36,789 bases of DNA from Rikenellaceae bacterium (GCA_015059785.1 SUZS01000028.1:1-36789); one strand, 5' to 3'; numbered from the stretch's first letter, positions 9,901 through 17,110 are shown. Made by a program: numbers and translations. The notes: generated by a model from the letters alone, not told the origin.

Positions 9901-10247
9901 ATGGCAAATGCCTCTGGGAGAATCTGCTTGAGGATATCCTGAATCTTCTCCTTAACGGTGTTCTCGGTCTTCTCAATATCCTTTGCAATCTTCTCCTTCT
10001 CAGATACTGAGATTTCAGGATTCTCTAATTTAACCTTCTGCTGAGCAATATGCTCCTCGTCAGCGGCAATATGCTCTGCAATCTGACGGCGCAGAGCAGC
10101 CGTACGCTCACGAAGCTCATCGTTTGTTAGCTCCTTAATTTTAGGGTATACCTCCTTGATTTTGAGCAAGTAAGGCTCTACCTCCTTGCGGTCCTTATCG
10201 GCCTTGCTACCGAAGAAAAATTTGATAACACTTGATAAAATATCCAT
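6957..10247 (-). CDS. secA: Preprotein translocase ATPase SecA
   Basis: This 1096-residue protein is a full-length Bacteroidota-type SecA. Walker A is MATGEGKT ending at residue 200; the [19 protein letters not shown]alker B region and [12 protein letters not shown] helicase motif are intact. There is a long insertion between the first nucleotide-binding domain motifs (after the DEVD region), which I associate with Bacteroidota SecA. The C-terminus is the zinc-binding SEC-C tail ([20 protein letters not shown]) that contacts SecB and phospholipid. SecA drives post-translational export through SecYEG at the inner membrane. It has its own promoter just upstream and heads a unit continuing into dCMP deaminase, aminotransferase and nucleotidyltransferase. 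Confidence 0.98.
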   Translation of the reverse strand: MDILSSVIKFFFGSKADKDRKEVEPYLLKIKEVYPKIKELTNDELRERTAALRRQIAEHIAADEEHIAQQKVKLENPEISVSEKEKIAKDIEKTENTVKEKIQDILKQILPEAFAIMKDTARRFAENETVVVTANDFDRDLAAEKDFVTIEGDKAVYSTRWTAGGNDIKWDMVHYDVQLFGGVVLHLGKIAEMATGEGKTLVATLPVFLNALPGKGVHMVTVNDYLARRDAEWMGPLYQFHGLSVDCIDLHQPNSAARRKAYMADITFGTNNEYGFDYLRDNMASSPADLVQRKHNYAIVDEVDSVLIDDARTPLIISGPVPKGEDQLFEQYCPSIQYLYGLQRDFVTSLLAEARSLAAEGKMEECGLLTFRAYKGLPKYKALIKFLSEQGIKVQMQKTENIYMADNNRRMPEITDELFFVIDEKMNTVELTDKGHEVLSRYFKEDGFFILPDIGAEIAELEANSELSLEEKAQKKDEIINEYSIKSERVHTVHQLLKAYAMFEKDVEYVVMDNKVKIVDEQTGRILDGRRYSDGLHQAIEAKERVKVEAATQTFATITLQNYFRMYNKLAGMTGTAETESSEFWNIYQLDVVVIPTNKPILRVDHDDVIYKTKREKYNAVIAEIESLVKQGRPVLVGTTSVEISELLSRMLKIRGLKHNVLNAKQHQLEAQIVAEAGRPGQITIATNMAGRGTDIKLTQEVRDAGGLAIIGTERHESRRVDRQLRGRSGRQGDPGSSRFFVSFEDDLMRLFGSDRIASMMDKMGIEDGESIESGMMSKAVERAQKKVEEIHFGTRKRLLEYDDVMNSQREVIYTRRRNALYGERIEIDLNNLMNDYAEAFLNENEGVDYESFSFEFIREVGLQPSFTSEQYEKAKRAELVEMIVNDLQALYARRAKAVADTVRPVMEQIYEQRKDNLEGNMYFPLTNGHLGYNIPVSLQKCKETDGAEIFRAFTKVVMFTMIDDAWREHLREMDDLRQSVQNASYEQKDPLLIYKFESFNLFAKMLEKINRDVLAVLNKAYIPVQQQNPDSIQRARQQRAKVDVNKLQASRMAAAAAAGQGDKSKPAPIHVEKKVGRNDPCPCGSGKKYKHCHGK

Positions 10248-10278
10248 AGTCTAAAAGTTTTTACATATACAATGCGCG

Positions 10279-10286
10279 CAAAGATA
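10279..10286 (-). promoter_or_regulatory. -7 element of the secA promoter
   Basis: The minus strand reads TATCTTTG, a perfect TAnnTTTG match, preceded by a T-rich tract. No clear TTTG is seen about 20 bp further upstream (the position reads CTTT), so the -33 half is weak. A start near 10275 leaves a leader of roughly 28 nt before the secA ATG. Confidence 0.65.
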
Positions 10287-10328
10287 GTAAAAAAAAATGG
10301 AAATTGAAAGATATAGTGCTAATAGCAA

Positions 10329-10358
10329 TAAAAAAGTCCAAAGATTTCTCTTTGAACT
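10329..10358 (-). terminator. Intrinsic terminator of the rpiB-to-DUF2851 operon
   Basis: On the minus strand AGTTCAAAGA and TCTTTGGACT form a 10-bp stem (one G-U pair) around a GAAA tetraloop, followed by a run of U (10335-10330). It lies about 80 bp after the stop of the DUF2851 gene and before the secA promoter, insulating the two units. Confidence 0.8.
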
Positions 10359-10438
10359 CTCTATCTGTTTGGTGTTTTAATCCAGTAGCCCTCGTTTGTG
10401 GCTCAAAAATCAAAATAGAGCAGGGAGTGATAGTAGCC

Positions 10439-11326
10439 TTACTCGCTCATATCTGCTAAAGGGCATTCAGAGCAGCGCCCCTTGTTGCAATACTCGGTGA
10501 TAATCTGGATAATGGCTTGGCTCTCAAAAGCATTTTTAGGGGAAATACCCAGATGGTTCCATTGACGGATATATCGGTTATCCTCAGCGGGTATAGCGTA
10601 GAGTAGACTCATCGCACTCTGCTTGAGATGTTGCTGTCCGATATTCTCGGAGTAGGCTATTTGCATCGGCACTACAAGGTTTATACCAAGTATGTGGCTC
10701 TTTGCTTTGCCGATACGCTTTGGTATATCTATTGACTCTCGGGCTGGTATAAAATGTCTCTTCCAATACTCCGAGGCCTCTATGCAGAATAGAGCCTCCA
10801 CATCTTTGGTTGTGCGACAGCTTATTATACGATTGACAATAAACTCTCGGTCGTGGAGTAGGGTTGCTAACTGGGCAAGACGAAGCGTCGGATGGTTATA
10901 TGGCCGTACTCTGGAAAAGTCCCAGTCGGTAGTGCGCATCGGAGAGAGATTATACTTGTTTGCAAGGTGGTTCCACAACTCCTTTAGGCTTGCCGTATAA
11001 TCATCTTCTGGATAGAGGAACAGTAGCCCCGAGCCGCCTAAAAGTAGAGCCTCTATTGCTTGCAAAGAGCTATGCTCGCGTAGTATGTAACGATATGGTA
11101 CAGCTGTAGATAGACGCATATAGGCAGCTTTGTTTGTGCCCACATCCATCATTCGGAACAGTATCTGATAGCATGTCTGATTCCAATCCTTATAGGCGCT
11201 CTCATATATCTGATATACATCACCAACTTTGCGCACTAATCGGGCATGAGCTAAGTGCTCATAAAGAGTTTGTAGCTCACTCTCTGTGGCCTTTGAAAGT
11301 ATTGTATTACATGCTAACTGCTCCAT
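10439..11326 (-). CDS. DUF2851-family protein, short form
   Basis: The 295-residue protein matches the middle and C-terminal part of DUF2851: DWNQTCYQILFRMMD, SLQAIEALLLGGSGLL, then RPYNHPTLRLAQLATLL, and the closing Cys cluster CNKGRCSECPL. From memory of the family, members usually run beyond 400 residues and begin with a region containing VEIHVKSSDW-like motifs that resembles a PD-(D/E)xK nuclease fold. That region is absent here. The ATG lies five bases after the stop of the DUF59 gene, so there is no room for it. Function of the family is unknown. It is the last gene of the six-gene operon, before a good terminator. The protein looks like a lineage-specific truncation rather than a sequencing artefact, as the frame is clean. 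Confidence 0.75.
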   Translation of the reverse strand: MEQLACNTILSKATESELQTLYEHLAHARLVRKVGDVYQIYESAYKDWNQTCYQILFRMMDVGTNKAAYMRLSTAVPYRYILREHSSLQAIEALLLGGSGLLFLYPEDDYTASLKELWNHLANKYNLSPMRTTDWDFSRVRPYNHPTLRLAQLATLLHDREFIVNRIISCRTTKDVEALFCIEASEYWKRHFIPARESIDIPKRIGKAKSHILGINLVVPMQIAYSENIGQQHLKQSAMSLLYAIPAEDNRYIRQWNHLGISPKNAFESQAIIQIITEYCNKGRCSECPLADMSE

Positions 11327-11331
11327 AGTGA

Positions 11332-11652
11332 TTATAAGAGATTTAGCTCCAATAGGGCCTCGTCACTCATCATACTCTTGTCCCATGCTGGCTCAAAAAC
11401 CAGTATAACATTGACCTTGTTGACCCCCTTAACTTTAGCCACCTGAATATTCACATCCTCAACAAGCATATCGGCCATAGGGCAGTTTGGTGCAGTAAGG
11501 GTCATCTGTATCGTTACCTCGCCAGAGGGGTTGTAGTCAATATCGTAAATAAGCCCCAGGTCGTAGATGTTTACGGGAATCTCTGGGTCATATATATTCT
11601 TGAGCGTCAGGACAATATCCTTCTCAACCTCTAAAATCTCTTCTGGTGTCAT
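11332..11652 (-). CDS. DUF59/MIP18-family iron-sulfur cluster assembly protein (SufT-like)
   Basis: The 106-residue protein is a single DUF59 domain: YDPEIPVNIYDLGLIYDI near residues 21-38, and the TAPNCPMADML loop with the conserved Cys57. Bacterial members (SufT) help mature Fe-S proteins, probably by cluster transfer to client enzymes in the cytoplasm. The ATG at 11652 overlaps the sufE-like stop in an ATGA junction, so translation is coupled to SufE, supporting a shared Fe-S role. It is not a phenylacetate-pathway PaaD, as no paa genes are near. Classification is secure; the exact clients are unknown. Confidence 0.9.
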   Translation of the reverse strand: MTPEEILEVEKDIVLTLKNIYDPEIPVNIYDLGLIYDIDYNPSGEVTIQMTLTAPNCPMADMLVEDVNIQVAKVKGVNKVNVILVFEPAWDKSMMSDEALLELNLL

Positions 11653-12071
11653 ATCTGCTGTTTTGATGCAAATGCAAGTGCAAAAAGTCGCATCTGCTTT
11701 ATTGTTGCCACTACGCCATTACCTCGTGTAGGGGAGAGATTCTCCTGAAGGCCTATAGCGTCTATAAAATATAGTTCAAGGTCTACAATCTGCTGCGGTG
11801 TTCTGCCCTCCATTGCGCGGATAAGCAGCGCAAGGATGCCCTTGACAATTATAGCGTCGCTGTCGGCAGTGTAGTATACCTTTCCATCCTCAAGATGTGC
11901 ATCTACCCATACGCGAGACTGACACCCTTCAATAATATACTGCTCAGTCTTGTGCGCGGGGTCTATTACGGGTAGGTTGTCGCTCAGAGAGATTAGATAG
12001 TCATACTTATCTAACCAATCATCAAACATTGCGAACTCCTCAATAATCTCTTCTTGAACTTTGTCAGTCAT
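11649..12071 (-). CDS. sufE: SufE-family sulfur acceptor protein
   Basis: The 140-residue protein has the SufE fold signature: IIEGCQSRVWV with the acceptor Cys50, then KGILALLIRAMEGRTPQQI and the SPTRGNGV stretch. SufE accepts persulfide sulfur from the SufS cysteine desulfurase and passes it to the SufBCD scaffold. No sufS or sufBCD is in this window; here sufE is joined to a DUF59 gene instead, with a 4-bp overlap at its 3' end. The start at 12071 lies 9 bp after the stop of the phosphatase-like gene. Length and motif are typical for the family. Confidence 0.92.
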   Translation of the reverse strand: MTDKVQEEIIEEFAMFDDWLDKYDYLISLSDNLPVIDPAHKTEQYIIEGCQSRVWVDAHLEDGKVYYTADSDAIIVKGILALLIRAMEGRTPQQIVDLELYFIDAIGLQENLSPTRGNGVVATIKQMRLFALAFASKQQI

Positions 12072-12080
12072 ATTTACTTT

Positions 12081-13640
12081 TTATCTGTTTATCAACTCAT
12101 AAATAACCTCTCCATCGGCGCAATCAGGCTTGCTTATGCCCAATAGTGAGGCGGTTGTTACAGCAATAGCAGTGCTACTAACCTTACGCTCAATATTGCC
12201 ATTAGTACAGCCTGCGCCGTAGAAAATCAGCGGAATGTGACGGTCATAGTTATATGGCGAGCCACTCTGAGCAATCTTGCCGCTGTTAAGCTCATTATAG
12301 TTTGGCTGTAGGCAGTAGAGTATGTCGCCCGAGCGACGAGGGTAGAACCCGTTCTGCATAAGGCGTAGGTTTAGGTTGCTCATCGCACCACCTTGCAGTG
12401 CTGTGGCTGTAGCTGCATTTGCCATGCCACGGAACTGGAGGGCGAAGGTCGCCGCCTCGTTCTGCACCTGTGCAATGGAGAGCTTCTTGGCATATATAAG
12501 GTCGCGGTTGAGGTAAATTGCCCCATTCTCACAACTCAGCACCCAACTGCCTTGCCCATATTGCGCGCTTAAGAAGGCATTTAGAATTACCTCCGCCTGG
12601 CGGGTGTTGAAACTACTACTCTCGCCATTTAGATTACTCTTGCCCATACCGTGGTCCGATGTGAGGACTATAAGGTAGTCGCGTTGGTTTGAGTAGCATA
12701 CATCTATAACCTTCATAAAGTTCTCTATCGCGCTATCAAGGCGGTAGAGCATATCCTCGTATTCAATAGAGTCGGTACCATACTTCTGGGCTATGTTACG
12801 CGGAACATCAAGGCATATATTGAGCATCTTTGTGCCACTGAGCTCCTTGTTGTTTACCATCTGGTCCAATGCTTTGGTGGCAAAGTCAAATAGCGCGCTA
12901 ATACCTGCTGGAGTTGTCATAAACTCATCAAGCCAGTCATCTGCAACATTGCGATTTGATGCGTTGTTGCGAGGCTTGGCATAGATGTCGTAAATCTTAA
13001 TATCTGTGGCGCGACTATTTATGTACTTACTCTTTGTCAGCTTGCCAAACCAACTGCCAGATACCTGTATGCGGTTAAAGCCTATCTCATTGTGGCTGTT
13101 GACCCAGTCGGGCAAGGTCTTGCTGTAGCAAGCTGCGCTGCTCCAGTTGCCCAATGAGTCTACCCAGTAGCACTCGCCACCCTTGCCTGCAAGTGCCATT
13201 GCTGAGGTGGCATTGTGGGCTATGGTTATGGTCTGTGATTTGCTGTCGTTTGCCTGTAGAGCCTCGCTGAGCGTCGGAGCAAGGAAATGCTCGGTGGTAT
13301 ACTCCCCTTTGGCGGTCTTGCAAAGGCGGACTATGCTGTTACCACTTGTGCGGTCGTACCAGCGCGTAGATGATACTCCGTGCATAGATGGCAGTGAGCC
13401 AGTGGCTATAGTGGCAAGTGACACCTGCTCAGCTGTAGGTACAAAGTCGGTGTAGCACTCAGTAAAGTTTACTCCACCGCGCTTGAGGCGTAATAATCCC
13501 TCTGCCGTAAGGTTGCTGCTGTAGCGGTCAATATCAGATGCCGAGAGTCCTCCAACAACGATATTGACAACCATCTTAGGCTGTGCAGTAGCCGCGAAGA
13601 GAGCAGAGAGGGCGAGTATTGTGATTAAAAACTTGCGCAT
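12081..13640 (-). CDS. Secreted alkaline-phosphatase-superfamily protein, predicted catalytically degenerate
   Basis: The 519-residue protein has a signal peptide (residues 1-19, ending ATA before Q20) and follows the layout of PafA-type Bacteroidota phosphatases over its length (ECYTDFVPT, ATGSLPSMHGV, WYDRTSG, CYWVDSLGNW). Catalytic positions are changed. The first metal Asp (normally in VVDQM) is Gly30, the nucleophile Thr after YVPT is replaced by Glu71, and the GPGH that follows reads QVSL. The Asp and His of the usual D-x-x-x-H pair read Arg281 and Gln285. Only Asp329-His330 (SDHG) and His468 (DRHIPL) remain. It is therefore probably a non-enzymatic envelope or periplasmic protein. Alignment is from memory of the family. 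It sits between the GSCFA gene and sufE. Confidence 0.8.
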   Translation of the reverse strand: MRKFLITILALSALFAATAQPKMVVNIVVGGLSASDIDRYSSNLTAEGLLRLKRGGVNFTECYTDFVPTAEQVSLATIATGSLPSMHGVSSTRWYDRTSGNSIVRLCKTAKGEYTTEHFLAPTLSEALQANDSKSQTITIAHNATSAMALAGKGGECYWVDSLGNWSSAACYSKTLPDWVNSHNEIGFNRIQVSGSWFGKLTKSKYINSRATDIKIYDIYAKPRNNASNRNVADDWLDEFMTTPAGISALFDFATKALDQMVNNKELSGTKMLNICLDVPRNIAQKYGTDSIEYEDMLYRLDSAIENFMKVIDVCYSNQRDYLIVLTSDHGMGKSNLNGESSSFNTRQAEVILNAFLSAQYGQGSWVLSCENGAIYLNRDLIYAKKLSIAQVQNEAATFALQFRGMANAATATALQGGAMSNLNLRLMQNGFYPRRSGDILYCLQPNYNELNSGKIAQSGSPYNYDRHIPLIFYGAGCTNGNIERKVSSTAIAVTTASLLGISKPDCADGEVIYELINR

Positions 13641-13657
13641 AACAATAATTTAGGGTG

Positions 13658-13665
13658 CAAATGTA
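13658..13665 (-). promoter_or_regulatory. Possible internal promoter (-7 element) before the phosphatase-like gene
   Basis: The minus strand reads TACATTTG in the 25-bp gap after the GSCFA stop, a match to TAnnTTTG, with only about 14 nt from the expected start to the ATG at 13640. No -33 TTTG is visible, so this may be chance. Confidence 0.35.
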
Positions 13666-14634
13666 CTAACTTTTATTAGAATATCGCCTAAAAATCGCAC
13701 ATTCCTCACTAAAATCTACATCGGAAATAGAGAGTGCCTCTTGTAGATATCGCTCGCAGAAGAGTCTATACTGCTCACTCTGGGGACTTATTGGTCGGTG
13801 CGCTGCTGCTTCAACAACCTTTTTTACACGCGGAAGTAGGGATTGTGCTGTGGATGATAGGGCAGAGGCGACAAAGTGCTCCCAGATGTACTCAACAGCC
13901 TGTGCTGATGGGTGTACAAGATCGTCTGCGTAGAAACGATAATCGCGCAAATCATCTGTAACTATCTCATATGCTGGAAAATAGTCTGCATTGTCATACT
14001 GCTCACACAACTCTGCTATGGCAAGGCGTAAAGTGGCTTTGCTTAACGAGTTCTCTGCAAGCCCATCGGCTATATGCCTTACGGGACTAAGAGTGAAAAT
14101 CACATTTTTACCTCGCAAAGCACCCTCAAGCAGTGGCTTAAACGCCTCAACAATCTCTGCTACTGAGAGACGGCGGCGGGTAAACTCACTCTGCGGGAGT
14201 TTATGACAGTTTGCCACAACTTTGCCAGTCGCTTTATGCTCGTATACCCACGCTGTGCCGAAGGTAATAATAACACACTGGGCTTCAGATAAGAGCTTGT
14301 TTCCCAGTGCCGTAGCACTATTTACCGCCTCTACAGCACTATCAAAACTATCCTCAGCAAGGTCAGAGTGGACATCAAGGCTCACGAACTGCTCCGCACG
14401 GGAAACAATTCTCGCTCTGTCGGCACTCTGTTCATTAGCAAAGGTAGTAAGAGTAGAGGCTATGGATGCAGGGTTGAAGAGTATGCCCACTGGGCAGAAG
14501 TCAATATTGAACTTCGCCTGATAAAGTTTTTTGGCTATGTTTTGGGCAAAACAACTACCTACGGCAAAGATTTTTGTGCTGTAGTCAATCTTTGCCGTAA
14601 GTGATACGCTCCCAATCTTTGTGCGAAACTTCAC
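13666..14634 (-). CDS. GSCFA-domain protein
   Basis: The 322-residue protein carries the name-giving motif near its N-terminus (FAVGSCFAQNIAKKL, residues 24-38), followed by CPVGILFNPASIA. The second half has FTLSPVRHIADGLAENSLSKA, also characteristic. GSCFA proteins are distant SGNH-hydrolase-like proteins; the GSC serine would be the nucleophile and a late DDLVHPSAQAVEYIW segment, close to the SGNH Asp-x-x-His block, would supply the Asp and His. The biochemical substrate is not known. The ORF begins with ATG at 14634, 7 bp after the rpiB stop, so it belongs to the rpiB operon. No signal peptide is seen, so it is probably cytoplasmic. Confidence 0.88.
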   Translation of the reverse strand: MKFRTKIGSVSLTAKIDYSTKIFAVGSCFAQNIAKKLYQAKFNIDFCPVGILFNPASIASTLTTFANEQSADRARIVSRAEQFVSLDVHSDLAEDSFDSAVEAVNSATALGNKLLSEAQCVIITFGTAWVYEHKATGKVVANCHKLPQSEFTRRRLSVAEIVEAFKPLLEGALRGKNVIFTLSPVRHIADGLAENSLSKATLRLAIAELCEQYDNADYFPAYEIVTDDLRDYRFYADDLVHPSAQAVEYIWEHFVASALSSTAQSLLPRVKKVVEAAAHRPISPQSEQYRLFCERYLQEALSISDVDFSEECAIFRRYSNKS

Positions 14635-14641
14635 AGTGGAG

Positions 14642-15082
14642 TTACTTTACTGCAATTTTCGCAATTCTGCGCTCGTGGCGACCTCCAGTCTCAAATGGGG
14701 TTACAAGCCACTTCTCAAGGATTGCTATTGCGGTGTCGTTATCAATAAATCGAGCTGGCAGAACAAGCACATTGCAGTCATTATGCTGACGGGTAATCTC
14801 TGCTATCTCTGGTAGCCAGCAGATTGATGCGCGAACCTTCTGGTGCTTGTTAAGCGTGATTGCCATACCCTCGCCACTGCCGCAGATACCTATTGCGCGG
14901 TCAAACTCACCACTCTCAAGGGCCTCTGCCATAGGGTGGGCGTAGTCTGCATAGTCACAGCTCTCCTCAGAGTTACAACCGAAATCCAAAATCTCAAAAC
15001 CTTTTGCCGAGAGATAGCCTGTCAGCAACTCCTTCATCTGATAGCCTGCGTGGTCACAAGCAATACCTATTTTGTTGTTCAT
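14642..15082 (-). CDS. rpiB: Ribose-5-phosphate isomerase B
   Basis: The 146-residue protein matches RpiB: ACDHAGYQMKE with Asp10 and His11 near the N-terminus, the catalytic Cys67 followed by GSGEGM (68-73), HNDCNVL (His100, Asn101), and the closing FETGGRHERRI. It interconverts ribose 5-phosphate and ribulose 5-phosphate in the pentose phosphate pathway. The loop reads GSGEGM where GTGIGM is common, a conservative variant. It is the first gene of a six-gene unit ending at the terminator near 10335. Its promoter lies back to back with that of the divergent YbaN-like gene. Confidence 0.96.
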   Translation of the reverse strand: MNNKIGIACDHAGYQMKELLTGYLSAKGFEILDFGCNSEESCDYADYAHPMAEALESGEFDRAIGICGSGEGMAITLNKHQKVRASICWLPEIAEITRQHNDCNVLVLPARFIDNDTAIAILEKWLVTPFETGGRHERRIAKIAVK

Positions 15083-15117
15083 AGCCTATTTGATGTATTC
15101 TATGGTTATTAATGCTA

Positions 15118-15125
15118 CAAAGTTA
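15118..15125 (-). promoter_or_regulatory. -7 element of the rpiB operon promoter
   Basis: The minus strand reads TAACTTTG, matching TAnnTTTG, with the expected start near 15114 and a leader of about 30 nt. The upstream region is AT-rich with no clear -33 TTTG. It lies 21 bp from the divergent -7 box at 15147-15154. Confidence 0.6.
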
Positions 15126-15146
15126 TGTAAAATTCTTTTAATTTAA

Positions 15147-15154
15147 TACCTTTG
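15147..15154 (+). promoter_or_regulatory. -7 element placing transcription start at the GTG of the YbaN-like gene
   Basis: TACCTTTG matches TAnnTTTG. With the usual spacing the transcript begins around 15158-15161, that is at the GTG start codon at 15159. The message would be leaderless or nearly so. Confidence 0.6.
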
Positions 15155-15158
15155 CGGC

Positions 15159-15524
15159 GTGAAAATAATATTGATTATACTCGGAGGCATCTCTTTTTCA
15201 CTTGCTGTGGCTGGAATTTTCCTGCCACTGTTGCCTACAACACCCCTTTTGCTGCTTGCTGCGGCACTATGGATTCGCTCGTCAGATAGACTCTATAACT
15301 GGCTGATAAACCACCGCCTCTTTGGCGAGTATATCCAGAATTTCCAGAAGCACCGCGCAATACCGCTCAAGGTCAAAATCTATGCCGTCTCGCTCGTCTG
15401 TATTACTATCGGCTACTGCATCTTCGCCGTTGTGAACGAGCACCTCTGGTCGCAAATCCTTATGGCACTGCTCGCCACAGCAATTTGCTGGCACATATTG
15501 AGTTTTAAGACATTAAAAAAGTAG
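15159..15524 (+). CDS. YbaN/DUF454-family inner-membrane protein
   Basis: The 121-residue protein has the DUF454 signature: an N-terminal membrane helix running into GIFLPLLPTTPLLLLAAALWIRSSDRLYNWLINHRLFGEYI, followed by a basic loop and two more hydrophobic segments near residues 75-113. The function of the family is unknown; E. coli YbaN is the named member. The start is GTG at 15159: this gives the usual family N-terminus just before the first helix, and no better ATG exists. Its promoter almost abuts the start codon. The stop codon lies inside the stem of a bidirectional terminator. It is a single-gene unit diverging from rpiB. Confidence 0.88.
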   Translation: MKIILIILGGISFSLAVAGIFLPLLPTTPLLLLAAALWIRSSDRLYNWLINHRLFGEYIQNFQKHRAIPLKVKIYAVSLVCITIGYCIFAVVNEHLWSQILMALLATAICWHILSFKTLKK

Positions 15525-15550
15525 ATGAGCAGTCTGCTCATCTACTTTTT
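15515..15550. terminator. Bidirectional intrinsic terminator
   Basis: An 11-bp perfect stem (15521-15531 with 15535-15545) around a GTC loop is flanked by six A on the left and five T on the right, so it can terminate both the plus-strand YbaN-like gene, whose TAG stop is within the stem, and the minus-strand membrane-protein genes arriving from the right. Confidence 0.9.
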
Positions 15551-15585
15551 AGCTATTAGCTGTTGGCTATTAGCCATTGGCTAGG
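15551..15585. repeat. Heptamer tandem repeat, copy 1
   Basis: Five consecutive 7-bp units read AGCTATT, AGCTGTT, GGCTATT, AGCCATT, GGCTAGG, i.e. RGCYRTT with drift. The reverse complement matches GCYAAYR seen at 17111-17146 and 30341-30369. It directly follows the bidirectional terminator. Confidence 0.8.
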
Positions 15586-15651
15586 GTGTTTTTGCACGAT
15601 GCATTCAATAGCTATATTACTCTAAAGTAAAGTTATTAACTTATTATCCAA

Positions 15652-16350
15652 CTATTTTTTACCCACTTTTTTGGTTAGTACATATATAAACATTCTGATA
15701 CCAAAGTAGACGATATATGGAACTAATAACAATGTTATGATATAATCAGTTGCATCTGAATATCTATCATCTACTAGTATTAACAAGCTGATAATTAAGT
15801 ATAGGCCATATGTAATAAAAAATATCTTATTGTAAATAGTGTTATCCCACTTCTTAACCCATAGCCACCATTTTTTAGAGAACTTTTTTCTTGTTTCTTT
15901 TTTTACAACTGGCTCTGTTTTGGCTACTATTGAGGTCTCTTTTTGAGGCACAGGTGTCTCAATGTAGCAATCATCTTTTGTTTGATACTTAAGCAGTATT
16001 CTTTTTGGAGATAGAACTGATAGTATCATCAGAGTAATTAAGAATACCCAATTAGTTACGATGGTGCTACCACTTCCCAAATAAATTGATATAGCTATAC
16101 CCACCACTGCACTGATGATAAAATGGCATATATAAACGATTATATAAACAAGTGTCTTCTTTAGTGGGTTAATATGTGATAGGTCTTTATCTATACACCA
16201 TAAATCTATTCCCCATCTACAATATAAATAAACCAACGCAATACTTAGAGGTAAGAGATTAGCAGGAAATAGACCGATAATAATTGAGATTATTGCAGAT
16301 GTAGCCAATATCCAAAAAATAATGGCTAGTGAGCGTTTGATAACTTTCAT
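15652..16350 (-). CDS. Multi-pass membrane protein of unknown family
   Basis: I do not recognise this 232-residue protein. Hydrophobic segments lie near residues 8-27, 31-46, 67-90, 97-113, 173-194 and 202-226, suggesting five or six membrane helices. A polar, Lys-rich loop (about 118-168, with KKFSKKWWLWVKKWD) splits them into two halves. It starts at ATG 16350, only four bases after the DUF805 stop, and shares that gene's promoter and long leader. Its AT-rich codon use differs slightly from nearby housekeeping genes. The bidirectional terminator about 100 bp downstream probably ends the unit. The pairing suggests a common membrane role, but nothing more specific can be said. Confidence 0.7.
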   Translation of the reverse strand: MKVIKRSLAIIFWILATSAIISIIIGLFPANLLPLSIALVYLYCRWGIDLWCIDKDLSHINPLKKTLVYIIVYICHFIISAVVGIAISIYLGSGSTIVTNWVFLITLMILSVLSPKRILLKYQTKDDCYIETPVPQKETSIVAKTEPVVKKETRKKFSKKWWLWVKKWDNTIYNKIFFITYGLYLIISLLILVDDRYSDATDYIITLLLVPYIVYFGIRMFIYVLTKKVGKK

Positions 16351-16354
16351 ATTT

Positions 16355-16747
16355 CTAGTCGTTTAGTTTTGGACCATATTCATTATCTGGCGCGCTTTTT
16401 ACTAGTGTTAGTATAAAGATTAATATGTTGCCAATAAAAGGCAATACGAGCCATAATAGATTCCAAGCACTACTATCCCCATCGTGTAATCGTCTGAATA
16501 ACAATGAAATATTTGGTATAATACAAATTGTGTTCCATATTAAATAAGGCATTATCTCCCAAAGAATATTCTCACTATTCGTAAAATAGTATACATTTGT
16601 TGATATAAAGCCTCCCAAAAATAGACAGATAATGGTTGCTAATACTTGAAACAATTGCCACCACCAATACTCTGCGCGAGTAGCACGACTTGAAAAATCA
16701 AACGCCTTCTTAAAACCATTCATAATGGCAACCTTAAAAGAAATCAT
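16355..16747 (-). CDS. DUF805-family membrane protein
   Basis: The protein has the DUF805 layout: an N-terminal amphipathic stretch ending FKKAFDFSSRATRAEYWWWQLF, then three further hydrophobic segments, the RRLHDGDSSAWNLLW motif, and a short tail ending NEYGPKLND. From the ATG at 16747 it is 130 residues (MISFKVAIMNGFKKAF), which matches the usual family start; an ATG three codons upstream is possible and one eight codons downstream would cut the conserved N-terminus. Members such as YhaH are inner-membrane proteins of unknown function. It is the first gene after an unusually long leader and is followed by the unknown membrane protein with a 4-bp gap. Confidence 0.85.
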   Translation of the reverse strand: MISFKVAIMNGFKKAFDFSSRATRAEYWWWQLFQVLATIICLFLGGFISTNVYYFTNSENILWEIMPYLIWNTICIIPNISLLFRRLHDGDSSAWNLLWLVLPFIGNILIFILTLVKSAPDNEYGPKLND

Positions 16748-16756
16748 AATAAACAA

Positions 16757-17040
16757 TGTTTTAATGTACTCTCGGCGACTCCTGTCGAGTATTATATAAT
16801 AAAGAAAGTGTGGAGTCTATTTCCGTGTATCTGTTAGAAGGTTGTGGAAAGACCTTTGAGAGAATAAACGATAAATGCCCCACACCTGAATAGTATGGGG
16901 TATATGCACAAAGTGTGCATAGCCAACATAACTATACAAGGGATGAGTGCTATTCGTTTGTCCTCTCTCTTGAAAATTTCCACATTTTCTAACAAGGACT
17001 GCGAAAAACACTTTCTATATGTCTGCTATTCGTACAATAG
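16757..17040 (-). promoter_or_regulatory. Long structured 5' leader of the DUF805 operon (candidate cis-regulatory RNA)
   Basis: About 285 nt separate the predicted transcription start (near 17042-17040) from the DUF805 start. On the minus strand the leader holds: an 8-bp palindromic hairpin TATGCACA-CTT-TGTGCATA (around 16909-16927); a CCCCATAC / GTGTGGGG stem (one G-U) with a 7-nt loop just after it; a CTCGAC-AGGA-GTC hairpin with GAG closing near 16770-16795; and a direct repeat (ACGAATAGCA at 17033-17024 and 16957-16948). A 64-codon ORF inside it (16817-17011) lacks any protein hallmark. The structure is seen in the sequence; a regulatory role is inferred. I do not recognise a named riboswitch class. 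Confidence 0.5.
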
Positions 17041-17045
17041 CGTTA

Positions 17046-17077
17046 CAAAGTTAGAAAAACTTTTGTAAATATCCAAA
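17046..17077 (-). promoter_or_regulatory. Promoter of the DUF805 operon
   Basis: On the minus strand TTTG (17077-17074), a 20-bp spacer, and TAACTTTG (17053-17046) match the Bacteroidota consensus exactly. It immediately follows the terminator of the DPP III gene. Confidence 0.8.
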
Positions 17078-17078
17078 C

Positions 17079-17108
17079 AAAAAAGGTATCCGCCACAACG
17101 GATACCTT
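17079..17108 (-). terminator. Intrinsic terminator after the DPP III gene
   Basis: The minus strand forms a perfect 10-bp stem AAGGTATCCG / CGGATACCTT around a 6-nt loop TTGTGG, followed by a U run. It ends the long minus-strand unit of chaperone and peptidase genes. Confidence 0.9.
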
Positions 17109-17110
17109 AA

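Noticed and set aside
9495..10010. 171-codon plus-strand ORF opposite secA
   Set aside because: It is antisense to a certain gene and its composition reflects the reverse of SecA codons.
15551..15585. CRISPR-like repeat array
   Set aside because: Units are 7 bp, degenerate and contiguous, with no spacers and no cas genes.
16817..17011. 64-codon minus-strand ORF in the DUF805 leader
   Set aside because: It has no family resemblance, no ribosome binding site, and overlaps the strong RNA hairpins; it is better read as part of the untranslated leader.
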